A stretch of 64,000 bases of DNA from the NCBI RefSeq assembly GCF_016808335.1, contig NC_053146.1, positions 9,679,015 to 9,743,014 on the forward strand, given 5' to 3'. Each line of letters begins with the position of its first letter. Position 1 is the first letter of the stretch. This stretch comes from Panicum virgatum (lineage: Eukaryota; Streptophyta; Magnoliopsida; Poales; Poaceae). This document shows, in pieces, positions 42,685-54,692 of this stretch. The position numbers and the translations under genes were made by a program. The notes beneath the pieces are model-generated. The model was not told where the DNA came from and did no database searches. It saw nothing but the letters and a program-made list of their open reading frames with translations.

Positions 42685-45600
42685 TTACTCATCGGAAAAG
42701 AATTCCGGGTAGTCTTGACATAATCGATCTTCACGCTCCCAAGTGGCTTCATCTTCGGTATGATTGCTCCATTGAACCTTTACAAACTTTACCATACTAC
42801 GCTTCACCTTTCTTTCATCTCGGTCAAGAATGGCAATTGGGTGTTCTTCGTAGGTAAGACCCGGTTGAAGATTAAGTGAATCAAGGTCGACGGCGTCAGC
42901 TGGAACGCGATGGCATTTCTTCAACTGAGAGATGTGAAAAACATTATGCACGGCGGAGAGTGATTGAGGAAGTTCCAATTGATAGGCCACTACTCCAACT
43001 TTCTTGATAATCCGAAAAGGTCAGACATAGCGTGGCGCTAACTTTCCTCTGACTTGAAAACGACGAGTGCCCTTAAATGGGGAAACCTTGAGATAGACAT
43101 AATCACCAATCTTGAGATGTAGTTCTCGGCGACGACGATCAGCATAACTCTTTTGACGAGATTGAGCAATGCGAAGATTCTCACGGATAATTCTGACTTG
43201 ATCCTCAGCATCTTTTACCAAATCCGGACCAAAGAAAGGTCTTTCTCCAGATTCGGACCAGTTGATCGGAGTTCTACACCGTCTTCCATAGAGAGCTTCA
43301 AATGGAGACATTTTGATACTTGCTTGATAACTATTGTTGTAAGAAAATTCTGCGAACGGCAAGCAAGTAACCCATTTCTTCTCATAGATTAGAGCACAGG
43401 CTCGAAGCATGTCTTCTAAGATTTGATTGACTCTCTCGGCTTGACCGTCGGTTTGAGGATGATAAGCAGTACTATAGGTGAGATCAGTTCCCATGGCTTC
43501 ATGAAGATTTCTCCAAAAGTGAGCGACAAATTGAGGACCAAGATCAGAGACAATTTTCTTAGGAACACCATGAAGACATACAATCCGAGTGAGATACAAC
43601 TCCGCATATTGCTTAATTTGATAAGTGGTCTTAACTGGAAGGAAATGAGCCGACTTTGTCAATCGATCTACAATTACCCAGATAGAATCATACCCTTGAG
43701 AAGACCTGGGCAACCCGGTGATGAAATCCATTCCAATTTCCTCCCACTTCTATGATGGAATAGGTAAGGGCTGAAGGGTACCGGCAAGTTTGAGATGTTC
43801 GGCCTTAACTCTTTCGCAAACATCGCACTCGGCGACATATCGAGCAATTTCTCGCTTCATACGAGTCCACCAAAATCTTTGCTTGAGATCTTGATACATT
43901 TTAGTACTACCTGGGTGAATGGAAAATTGAGAACTGTGGGCTTCATCAAGGATAATTCGCCTGAGGTTATGATCCTTTGGCACCACAATTTGCTTCCCAA
44001 AGAATAGAACTCCTTAATCATCCGTAGAGAAACATCGAGCTTTGCCCTCATTCATTAACTCCCGAATTCGAGCCATACCCTTATTCTTCTTTTGGACTTC
44101 CTTAATTTGATCATAAAGATCGGATCTGACTAAGAGTAGCAAGATAGCCTTCTTTGACCATAGAAATTCCGAGTTTCCGAAGATCATCACAGAGAGTATG
44201 CACAGGACGAGCTATGGTCAAGCAGTTGCATTGAGCCTTTCGGCTTAGTGCATCGGCGACGACATTCGCCTTACCGGGATGATAGTGCACTTCAATATCA
44301 TAATCCTTGATCAGTTCAAGCCATCGACATTGCCTCATATTGAGATCCGATTGAGTGAAAATGTACTTGAGACTCTTGTGATCAGTATAGATGTTGCAAT
44401 GATTGCCAAGCAGATAATGACGCCATATCTTTAGAGCATGGACAACAGCCGCAAGCTCTAAATCATGGGTAGGATAATTTTCTTCATGTCTCTTGAGTTG
44501 ACGAGAAGCATAGGCCACCACTCGGCCTTCTTACATAAGAACACAGCCAAGACCGATGCGAGAAGCATCGCAATAAACATCGAAACTCTTGGAAATATCT
44601 GGCTGAGCAAGAACTGGAGCAGTAGTGAGGCGATCCTTAAGGGTTTGAAAGGCTTCTTCATAGGCTGGGGACCACTCAAACTTGACCCCATTCTTCAGTA
44701 ACTCGGTCATAGGCTTCGCAATTTTAGAGAAGTTCTCTATGAACCGACGGTAGTATCCCGCAAGTCCAAGAAAACTCCGGATCTCATGGACATTCTGTGG
44801 TTGCTTCCAATCCAGAACATCTTCCACCTTGCTAGGATCCACAGCAATACCATCCTTGGAGAGGACATGACCAAGAAAAGATACTTCTTCAAGCCAAAAC
44901 TCACATTTGCTGAACTTGGCATAAAGACGATGCTCTCTAAGCTTTTGGAGGACGATATGAATATGATGAGCATGATCTTCTTTGGTCTTGAATAAATAAG
45001 AATATCATCGATAAAGATGATCACAAAAACATCAAGTTCTTCCATTAAGATGCTATTCATCAGATACATGAAATAAGCCGGTGCATTGGTGAGGCCGAAG
45101 GACATGACAGTGAATTCATAGAGACCATATCTAGTAGAGAAAGCCGTTTTTGGAATGTCTTCAGTTCGAATCTTGATTTGATGATAACCCAACCTTAAAT
45201 CAATCTTAGAGAAATAACGAGCTCCGAAGAGTTGATCAAACAAGATATCAATCCGTGGAAGAGGGTATTTGTTCTTGATAGTGACTTCATTCAACGGACG
45301 ATAATCAACACACATCCGTAAACTATCATCTTTCTTTTTTCACAAAGAGAGCCGGGCATCCCCATGGAGAGGAGCTCGGGCGAATAAAACCCTTGTCCAA
45401 TAAAGTCTTGATTTGTTTCTTCAATTCTTTCAACTCATTGGGAGGCATTCGGTAAGACTGTTTAGAGATAGGAGCAGTCCCGGGCATGAGCTCTATGACG
45501 AACTCCACCTCACGATCCGGAGGCATACCCGGTAATTCTTCCGGAAAGACATCTGGATACTCACACACCACGAGAATATCTTCCAACACAGTGGCTTTGG

Positions 45601-47128
45601 TACTCGGCAAAGCGTATAAACAAGATTCCGCCTTGGCAAGAGAGAGTAGAACTCTATTCCCGGAGGGATGCAAAAGATTGATAGTGCGGGGCCCACATTT
45701 GATAACTCCATCATGCTTACCCAACCAATTCATCCCAAGAATCACATCTAAGCCCATCTTGTCTAGGATAAGAAGATTAGCACGAAAAATAGCTCCCTCA
45801 ATAAGAATTGGAACCTTATCCACAAAGTTTCTAGCAATGATTTCCCCACCTGGTGATTCTATATGATATGGCACTTGTAGTTTTTGCATCTCAAGTTTAT
45901 TATGCAACACAAATTCCTTGTTGATGAATGAAAGAGTTGCTCCAGAATCGAAAAGAACACTTGCAGGGTGAGAGTTGATTAGGAGCGTACCCATGAGTAC
46001 TTCAGCATCCTCCGGAACTTCTTCAGCGGTGGTGTAGTTGAGACGACCACGCTTAGGAGCCTGTTGTGGCTTGACTTCCTGACGCGATGCTTGAGGCATA
46101 GGAGTATTGGGCCTAGGTGCATTGAAGGCACCGCCACGCCTCGGAGAGGGGCAGTCCCTGGAGATGTGGCCTAGGCCACCACAATTGAAGCACGGACCTT
46201 TTGCGGTAACACCTGGATTGTTCCAATAGGCATTGACCAGCCTAGGAGCTTGTCCTTGAGGAGGTTGAGGGTGACGCACAATCCACATAGGACGGGGAGG
46301 TTGAGTACCCGGTGCCCGAGGTGGAAAAGGAGAAGGCCCCAGACGTGGACGTGAGGAGCTACCACCCGCAGAGGTAGGAGCAGGACGCTTGTTCTTTGCC
46401 TCAAGATTCTTCATCTTGTGCTCAGCTCTGATAGCAATATTCATCAAGTCATTGAAATCTTCAAACTTGGTAGTGGAGAGATTGTCTTGTAACTCTGCGG
46501 AGAGCCCATCGTACAGGCGTTCTTGCTTCTTGGCATCGGTGGCCACTTCTTCAGGTGCATATTGGGAGAGGGTGTTGAAGGCATTGACATAGGCTATCAC
46601 ATCACGACTTCCTTGAGTGAGATTCAGAAATTCATTTTTCTTGATGTCCATGATACCCTTGGGAATATGGAAGGAGCGAAAAGCTGTACGGAACTCCTCC
46701 CATGTGAAGCGGTGGTTGGCAGGGTGAGATGCCTTGAAGTTCTGCCACCAAACCCCAGGGGCATCATGAAGTTGATGATCAGCAAAAAGAACCTTCTCAT
46801 GGGGCTCACACTCAATAAGACCAAGCTTCTCTTCAATCACATTGAGCCAGAAATCCGCATCCAGAGGATCTTTGGAGCCACGGAAAATGGGAGGATTGGT
46901 ACGGAAGAATTCTCCGAACCTGTTCACTGGGGGCTCAGCTCTTGGACCATGGTTGCCGGCATTGCCCATTTGATTGATTATGGTCGCCATAAGTTCAGTT
47001 TGTCGGGCCAAGACGTCCGCGAGGTTTGGGTGAACTGGAGGATTAGGAAGGGGATCCTCGTTGTTGCGATTGTTATTGCCACCCGAACCATTGGCACCAT
47101 CCCTCTCGGTTCCCGAACGCAACACCAT
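42685..47128 (-). pseudogene. Gag-Pol of the minus-strand gypsy element, multiply broken
   Basis: The first frame (47128-45326, 600 codons) covers the gag domain, the CCHC knuckle CFNCGGLGHISRDC, the protease core LFDSGATLSFI and the start of RT. It ends at a one-base gain in an A-run near 45340. RT continues from 45315 ([25 protein letters not shown]) until a one-base loss near 44995, then 44842-44531. RNase H is 44521-44111, after a stop at 44531. The integrase zinc region is 43986-43750 and the integrase core 43731-43021 (MDFITGLP, HPQTDGQAERVN). The chromodomain is 42990-42685 (FVKVQWSNHTEDEATWE). Stops also lie at about 44010, 43748 and 43019. The element can no longer make a full polyprotein. 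Confidence 0.87.
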
Positions 47129-47786
47129 CCTATTAATAAATAAAATGGTTAGCAGTCAGGAATGAAAGATGGAGAATGGTACTCAAAGGCAGGGTGGAAA
47201 GACAATGTGTAGATAAAAATCTAACACACAATCAACACCATAGTAGCAACTCTAAGAGATAGAGTAGATTTGGTCCACTAAGATTAGCAAGAACGAGCTC
47301 AACGAAATCTAGATCACGACACATTAAATTGGTTAAATGCAGATTTGAAAACCAAAAGAGAGTATGCATGCATGCGAGGTATGAATGCACATGATGTCTC
47401 CTCACATCGTGAGCACGCCTTAACGTTCTAACACTCACTTACGACCCAAAACAACCGCATTGTCCAGCAGCACTACAACCCTCCTAATAGCGCTCAGGAC
47501 AATGGGTGATTCCCACCTTCTCAACTACGGTAAAAGGCTCAAAAGGTTTCCAGAGGACGAAAGGGTTTTCCTACGCTCCCGCTACTCATGCAGACAAGAG
47601 AGGTTGAGCACTTCTTAATTAAACAAGTGAAGCAATAAGAAGGAATTAGTTCTAAGACCAAGGAAGAAAGGTAGCATTTCACCTTAGGTTCAAATTTTTA
47701 ACCAAAGTAAATCTTAGTGCAAGTAGTCAAATTTTATTTGACTCTCAACCCACTAAGCCAATTTTAGGTTCACTTCATGAAACCTT

Positions 47787-47799
47787 GGCTCTGATACCC
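47787..47799 (-). other. Primer binding site, initiator-Met tRNA (one mismatch)
   Basis: The minus strand reads GGGTATCAGAGCC two bases inside the 5' LTR end. It differs from the perfect site only at the first base. Confidence 0.8.
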
Positions 47800-47801
47800 G
47801 T

Positions 47802-50800
47802 TGTGAGAACCGCCCAATTTGATACTATTTTAAACAAACCGCCGGTCATTATCATCCAGATGAGAGTTAACACGTGCTTGCCGGAGAGCGTGCCACGTGT
47901 TATCCCACATCTAGAGACACGAATAACCGACACGTCATTCATCCAAAATAATATCAAACCCGGTAGTCCAGGTATGTGCTCCAACATACGCCCAGAATCA
48001 GCATATGCACATACCGTTTACAATCGAATACATCGTCAAAAATCCACAAAGAGCAGTTTTATATTATCAAAGTTCACAACTTAACATTACAAGTTCAATA
48101 TAGGTGGGTTTCAAACTTCTCTTACAAGCCTTGGGCTCACGAAAGTCATATTAAACAGAAACATAAAGTTTATTATATTTACATGCTCTCACGAAGCTCG
48201 ATTACGATAAAGACTTACTAAAGTAATGACACCTTGCTCAAGGACATCATTACAGCCACCACGACCTACTCTTCCCCCGTGTTTGGATCAGCGGGGTAGA
48301 AGTGGCCGAACACCACTTCCGGCTCACCTGCAACTAGGTTTAGAAAGCAACCTGAGTACAAAAGGTACTCGCAAGACTTACGCGATTATATAAACAAGGA
48401 TCATGCAATGGCTTAAGTAAAATCTTTAAGGTTAAGTAATTATTGCATCAGCATCAGCTCGCTACACTACCACCTATCAGAATTAATTAACATTGCCCAA
48501 ACCCCCAACAATTTTAGTATATTAAGGGTATACGAAATACTGAGGCACAGAGGTGCCATGAACCATTTCCATCATAACCGAAACTTTCTACGAAGAGTTC
48601 AACGGACAAAGAGCTTGCTCATAACCGAGAGCGCGGCAATTCGAATTGATTATAACCTTGCAAGGGTGTACTACTTTACCCACACGAGGCAAGGACCATG
48701 CGACTCACCCAACCCGCTAAAGTTGGAGAAGAGGGTACTCGCGTCAACCGTTCCCAACATGGCTCGATCATTGAAATCTTCACACCTAGCTTACACGTAG
48801 AGACTTAGTTTCCACCGGGGACATCTCTAAACTTTCCTACTCGTAGGTCCACCCGGGGACACCTCTAAGCCTCTCTGCATAGCCCTTGGCCACGTATCTA
48901 GGACTGTGCATCAATGATCAAGTCAAGGAAGGTAATTGGCTTATCCATACCATTATATTGGATATGTGGTAGCACGGAAAGGTGCTCAAAGCCGACGTCA
49001 TCCACAAACGGTCCTTCACTAGGCCCTACCATTCCGCTCGAATCTCGATTCTACCAACCTCTTAATAACCCAACCGAAACAGTGCAATCAAGGGTAACCG
49101 GTAAAAGTGATCCTCCAAACCATTCCTGTCTAGCGAGCACTGCAAGAATTCTAAGCAGGGCTAAGCATCTAGTCAAGTTAAGTAATTAACTAACTAACTA
49201 GTGCCAAGAACAAGGATGACAAATCAAGGAAGGATAATGCACGCAGATAGGTACAAGAATGCAATACATACTTAATATACATAACCCAACATTACCCGGT
49301 GAGATAACTAATTAACTCAAGTTAAATAGGAGCAAGGATTCATGCTTAGCTGCTTGCCTTGGTTAGCTTCGGACTCGACCACGAACGGGACTCTAGGTTC
49401 AGGCTCCATGAACTCGGCGGGCTCCACGGGTTCGTTCTCCGACGGTTGGGTCACTAAAATGCATGAATGCGATGCAAGAATTAAGAAATGAACTAAACAA
49501 CAAGAATAAATCATGAAATAATTTGAGCATGCAGAAGACATTGCAAAGAACTCATGAAAATTGGTTTTGCAGCAAAAGCATTTTCTTATAATTAACCATA
49601 ATTATATTAGTTTTCAGCCACTCTAAACAAAGTAAATCAGAAAAGGCATGCAAAATAAACTAAAGAAATCCAACAAAATTATCAAGGAAACCAAGAAGGA
49701 ACACAAGGCTAAAAAAACTGGTTTTGCCATTTTATCACTTTCCAGAAAGAAGTTCTATATTAAACCATTTTCAGATAAAGCATATGAAACAAGCTAAAAC
49801 TTTGATAATCAGCAATTAATCATATCAACAAGTTACACCACTAAAAACTAAAACTCACAAGGAGTCTAAAAAATTTGGTTTGATATTTTTCGAGCAGTAC
49901 ACAAATAAATAAGCATTAAACTCACTTTTGCAATATAAAACTATAGATAAATCTACAGCAAAGTAACATGCAAAACAATATTTTTCCTAAGTAGATCTCA
50001 GCAAGAGGAATCCAACAAAACAAGTTTCATAATTTTTTGGAGCTATACATGAATTTCTACAAAATTTGCAAACTTGCGGCTCAACTAAACACCTAGAAAA
50101 ACGCTAGATGCACCCCAGCCGGCCAGCCCAGCAGCTGACAGGCAGGGCCCACGGGCCAGCGGCCCACCAAGCCGGGTCAAGGCGAGGCCGGCCTTGACCG
50201 CGCGCACCGCGCGACGCGCGCGACGCCGAGCAGCGGCAGCGCGAGGCGGCGCGACGGGGCGGGGCCAGAGCGGGGAAGGGGAGGTGCGCACGGGGATGCG
50301 GAGGTGGCGGTGAGGCTCACCAGCGGCGGCGCGGGCACGGAACGGCGATGAGGGGGCGGCGCGACGAGCGGAGGCGGCGGCGAACCGAGGCTCTCATCGG
50401 CGGCCCTGCAGCGAGGGAGAGGGGGCCGGGTTAGGGGCGAAATCGGTCGAGGATGGGGAGGACTAGGTGGCGTGCGTTCTAGATCGGGGAGGACCTCACC
50501 GGCGGCGACGAATCGCGGCGGCGACGGAGCTCGGGGGCGGCGGCAATGGGGAGTCGGGGCTAGGGTTTGAGGCGGGGAACGGGGGCCGGCCTCGACGCGG
50601 ATAAGGAGAGGGAAGAGGGAAGGGGCGGCACGGGACGCGAGGATGGCCAGCATGTGGCGCGACTCGCGAGGATGGACGCCGGCTGCGGCGACGCGTGCGT
50701 GCGGTGCCGAGCAAAACAGAGGAGGAGAGGGAGAGGGGAGACTGACAGGTGGGCCCGGCATGGGATTTTTATTTTCTTTCTTTTTTTTCTCAGGGCTGTG

Positions 50801-50803
50801 ACA
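47802..50803 (-). repeat. 5' LTR of the minus-strand gypsy element
   Basis: 3002 bp, matching 39393-42437 with scattered differences and a short deletion in the GC-rich end (around 50200). Confidence 0.9.
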
Positions 50804-50808
50804 TGTTA

Positions 50809-51495
50809 TGTCTAGCTCTTCTGCACGAACTTACTTGAGACTTCTTCACAAACTGATACTAGCAATTTACTAGTGGCATTGAGCAAGGTTTTCAGGATTA
50901 GGACGCTAGGATCATCTCGCAGGATCGCACGTTGGACAGAGCCTTACACCCTTATTAGTAGAGGCTTAGTAGAGGGGAATAAGTGAAGTTGAAGGTATTT
51001 TCTACAAAAGAACGTTTCAGCAGAAGGGAGCAATTTTCAGAGGTAATCAAACACGAAAAATAAGCATGCGTGAATATTGCAGTAAAGTAGGCCACAGCAT
51101 AACAAATGTTTTTATTTTCTCCATGTTACTCTCGATCCCTAGAGACTAGTGTACTAGCATTTTTTTCTTTGGATAAATAACACTTCTTCTTTTTATTGAT
51201 TGACCTTTTGTCCGCTACTAATTCTCAAAGGATCTGATCTGACACATAAAAAAACAGGTATTGTCATGAAAACAAATACATGAACACTAACTCATACTAA
51301 TTTTGCCAAGGAATAGTTATGAAAACAAGGTGCAACATATTCTTTTTTTTTGCAAATTTTCATGTTGGAGACGACGGGATCCACCATCCATCCATGCCCC
51401 AGATGAAGCAAAACCGAATAAACTGTTTTTTTCCAAAGTGTTAGCCCTCGTAATTCGTAACACTATAATTTAAAAAATTTAATTTTATAAACTAA
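50809..51495. other. Intergenic sequence between the gypsy element and a MITE
   Basis: AT-rich sequence with several T-runs. No open frame, repeat or promoter was recognised. Confidence 0.5.
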
Positions 51496-51861
51496 TGTTT
51501 CCAGCGGTGTGCGAGTGCGGATACGCAAAAAAGCCTCTTTGCGCAGGGCGCTGTGAGCTGTCATCTCGTAAAACATCGCTATGTTCCAGCTAGATGCGAA
51601 GACGCATGCGCAAAACGTTCCTGGGCCCCACCACCAGAGACTCATCGGCTACGACGCTTAAAAAATTTACATGCACAGGAGTCGACAGAAGAGACTTGCG
51701 AACGCTTTGCGGGTTGGAGAGAGAAATCGTAGGAATACGCATTCTCGTGGGCTCTCCGCGTTCGTATGCGGCACCTGTTTGAAGAAGGAATAGTGGCTCC
51801 TGGCTCCTGACTCCCTATTTTACGCATGCGAGGTTGGATAGGAGAGCCGCTGGAAACAGCC
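51496..51861. mobile_element. MITE abutting the stop codon of secreted-protein copy 2
   Basis: The left end TGTTTCCAGCGGTG and right end CCGCTGGAAACAGCC are inverted repeats; the left lacks the outer GGC. TAA flanks both sides (51493-51495, 51862-51864). A TAA duplication indicates a PIF/Harbinger-type element of 366 bp with no coding capacity. The right TAA plus the first element base form the stop of the neighbouring gene. Confidence 0.7.
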
Positions 51862-52366
51862 TAAGTCCGAACCAGCCAGCCAACGGCGGCTGCAACGAGC
51901 ACGACGCCGGTGGCCGCCTTGGACCCCGGCCGCGGCGGCGCTGCCCCTGCGCTGGAAGCCGGCGGCCCAGGAGAGACGACCCAAGGGTTGGACACCGCCG
52001 GCGGCCCCCACGCGTGCCGCCCGTCACGGTGGCCGCCGCCGCCGCCGCCGTGGTGGTGGCCGTGGCGGTGGCAGCCTCCGCCGTCCCCGCTGGCGCCGCG
52101 CGTCGTCTCGTTAGTTCCTGCGCGCATACGCATTCAGGCAGCGATGTCAGAAACCGTGCGCTTGTGGCTGCTGATGGGAGCTTGCTAGCTCGAAACTCGG
52201 GAGGAATCTGGAGGTGGAGGAAGAAACGAGAGGGCACTTGGCACTTGCCTTCGCCATTGCTGGCATCTGCGGGGGCAGGGGCAGGGGCATGGGCGCCTGA
52301 GAAGGCAACGGAGAGAAGGACGACGAGGAGCAGAGGAAGCCATGGCTTCTTCCGTCGTTGCTCCAT
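51861..52366 (-). CDS. Small secreted His/Gly-rich protein, probable GPI-anchored (copy 2)
   Basis: Exon 1 (52366-52249) encodes MEQRRKKPWLPLLLVVLLSV and AFSGAHAPAPAPADASNGE, a signal peptide plus an Ala-Pro stretch like an arabinogalactan glycomodule. It ends in phase 1 at GAAG/GCAAGT, a GC donor rather than GT. Exon 2 (52117-51861) follows GCGCAG. The product is 124 residues. Exon 2 encodes CHRHGHHHGGGGGGHRDGRH, a Pro-rich segment and the tail ATGVVLVAAAVGWLVRT. The poly-His/Gly region could bind metal, which is an inference. The C-terminal tail is short and stops exactly at the MITE boundary, so the original protein may have been longer. It belongs with 37080-38825 and 52742-53254 by exon phase, layout and position. 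Confidence 0.65.
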
Positions 52367-52741
52367 GGCGATGGTGAGGATCGTCGTACGTCTCGGCGAG
52401 TAATAGTGATCTGAATATGATGTCTGCAGGTGGCGTGATGCGTTCGTTTAGCAATGGCAATGGCTTGATTGGATACGGGTTCAGATCTTTCCATGAACAC
52501 GCAAGAATTACCTTTTTTTTTTGTTCATTCCATGCATGATGCATCGCGTGTCAGAACGAGATTGTTCCTTGTGCTTTCCATCATCGCGGAGACGTGCAAC
52601 GCAGTATGCGTGAGCAGATCGAACACGAGCCACGCAAGGAAGCGTTCGGCATCCATCGCCGATCTCACCAAAAACTAGAATGGAAATCTGCGATCGATCG
52701 AGCGAACAATGCGAGCACTAGCTGCAGGTGACCCATCGAGG

Positions 52742-53254
52742 TCATCGGAGACGAAGCAGCAGCGCGGCCGCTGCCGCAACGAGCGCGGCCAGCAGCCGGG
52801 CAGGGCCCGGCGCCGCGGCGCCGCTGCGGCCGTGGTGGTAGTTGGCGTTGCCGGCGACCGTGCGGGGGTAGAACACGGCCGGCGTCTCCGGCGCGCCGTG
52901 CCCGCGGCCACCGCGACCGTGGCCGCGTCCGTGTCCGTGGGCGCCGTGGCCACCGTGCCCGCCGCCGCCTTTCCTGACGGCCGCCGACCACCGCCCGGCT
53001 GCCGCCGCGGCGCTCGCCCGCCGCTCGAGCACCCCTGCAGCGCATCCGTGCGTGGGAGCTTGTTATGGCAAACAAAACAAAAGCAGAGAGAGTGAGGCGG
53101 GAACGGAGGTACCTATGCGGCGGTGCTGGCTGGCGCTGCCGCCGCCGCCCGCGACGGCGAGGTGGCGGCGGGCTCCTCCGGAGGCTGGAGTCGTCGCCGG
53201 AAGCAAGGCCGAGACGAGCGCAGCAAGGAACAGGAGGTGGATGCGTGGCGCCAT
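52742..53254 (-). CDS. Small secreted His/Gly-rich protein, probable GPI-anchored (copy 3)
   Basis: Exon 1 (53254-53113) encodes MAPRIHLLFLAALVSALLPA and a Gly/Ser/His stretch, with a phase-1 donor ATAG/GTACCT. Exon 2 (53034-52742) follows GCTGCAG. The product is 144 residues. The middle is GGGGHGGHGAHGHGRGHGRG. AVFYPRTVAGNANYHHGRSG follows, alignable by eye with the DPRNLNARSHHRSG part of copy 1. The tail LLAALVAAAAALLLRLR is a hydrophobic GPI-type signal. The intron is only 78 bp. It lies 375 bp upstream of copy 2 in the same orientation, consistent with tandem duplication. No known enzymatic family was recognised. Confidence 0.68.
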
Positions 53255-54692
53255 TGCTCGGACGTCAGTTAAGCCGCCCACTGACGCCGCCGGCGATTAG
53301 CCGCGGCTAATGACCCCCTCTAAACAGTAATCGCGGTACGGTGGTCGTCAACGCCGTCTCCTCATCCATTTATTCGCCTTGTCCGGCATGGATTGGAATG
53401 TGGAAGAGCCAACGGGAAGAGAAGAATACGTGCGGAGGCGGAGAAGGGAAGGGAAGGGAATGGAATGGAATGGAATAGGCGAGCTGCTAGGCCACCGGGT
53501 CCATCGACATGGGACCCCGTCAGGCTCCGATCAGGCATTCAGTGCGACGCGCCAACACGGACACAGCAGCGTGCGGACACCTCGGAGATGGGCATATGGA
53601 CAACTGGACCAGACTGCAGAGAATGTCGGGCCAGCTGGGCCACTGGGCCGCTCGCTTCAGATTGAGGTGAAGCGATGGCTAGGCCCGCGAGCCATCAGAT
53701 GGTTCGGGCCACTGGGCCGCTCGCTTCAGATTGAGGAGAATGTCTGGTCCAGCCGAATTCGCGGCAGCTGCAGCAGCCTCCTGGTGCAGTGCAGTGGTGC
53801 CCCGCCGTCCCCGTGAGTCCGCTGCACCTGCGACGGCCACGGCCATGCGCCCATGCCCCTGCCGCCGCGTGAACCAGGCGCCTTTTCACGTGCACGCCGC
53901 GCCGCCGCCGACGACGCCGGCCCGCAAAACGCGGCTGCTGCCTGCTGCCTGCTGCCTGCTGCTTTCCGTGCTGTGCCCAGCTGGCCGGTCTCGCTTGGCG
54001 GCTTGGTCGGCTCGCGGCGCCCATGCCGTGCCGCCAGCGCTGCCTCTGTCGGTGGCCACCAGCGCTGCCTCTGCACCCCCCTCCCCCTCCCCCCTCCAGT
54101 CCACATGCCGCCCCACTCCCACTTCAGAAACCACTCCCACGAGCACAGCCCACAGGCAGCCACCGCAAACATGGGAAACAACTCATCCCGGAGCACGACA
54201 GCAGATACCACATTTCCAATCTTTGCTTCTTTCAAAACGTCAAGAAACAGCACCAAAAAGTGGGGGAGTTTCTATACGATTCCACGGAAGCAAAAAAAAA
54301 AAAAAACACATCGCTGCCCACGCGCCGCGTGTTTCCGGCGAGCGGGCAGGTCTTACAAAGAATCAACTCCTAACCAATCATCTGTTCTTCGCTAATGTGC
54401 CAACTGTGGGGGGAATGGAATGTGCATGGTATATAACTTAACTTTAATTTACTCAACAAACAATCGCCGTCATCCTCCTGCTCCGGTGGCCACCAGCGGA
54501 TCGGTCCGATGCAGGTTCCTCAGAGAAATGGATGGAGAATGTTGAAGAAGAGCTGCACAGGGATGCCACGGCCTCGCCGCCATGGAACAGAAGGAACGCC
54601 GGACGGGTGCCAGGATCTGTGTTTCTATCTACAGGAAAGAATTCCAAAAAAATCAGGGCGTAATTCGCCTGCGGCAGGGGGGGTTTTCTTCC
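53255..54692. other. Intergenic region between CESA and secreted-protein copy 3
   Basis: Contains a GGAAG/GGAAT microsatellite (about 53440-53478) and a ~70-bp tandem duplication (53637-53737) with GGGCCACTGGGCCGCTCGCT in both copies. 53730-54440 has overlapping GC-driven open frames on both strands with no recognisable domain. The CESA 3' UTR occupies the right edge. I annotate no gene here. Confidence 0.5.
53637..53737. repeat. Tandem duplication, 70-bp period
   Basis: GGGCCACTGGGCCGCTCGCT followed by TCAGATTGAGG occurs at ~53637 and ~53707. The intervening 40 bp is unique. Confidence 0.8.

Larger units (their letters stand above)
39393..50803 (-). mobile_element. Ty3/gypsy chromovirus (Tekay-like), minus strand, decayed
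   Basis: LTRs lie at 39393-42437 and 47802-50803. A perfect TGTTA duplication flanks the element (39388-39392, 50804-50808). The internal order on the minus strand is gag, protease, RT, RNase H, integrase, chromodomain. LTRs of ~3.0 kb and the chromodomain place it in the Tekay group. Its LTRs share no obvious sequence with those of 3691-27248, so it is a different family. It separates copy 1 of the secreted-protein genes from copies 2 and 3. Confidence 0.87.

Noticed and set aside
53731..54441. 236-codon plus-strand and 176-codon minus-strand frames
   Set aside because: There is no recognisable domain. Both strands are open at once and the right part contains an A-run. I treat it as intergenic.
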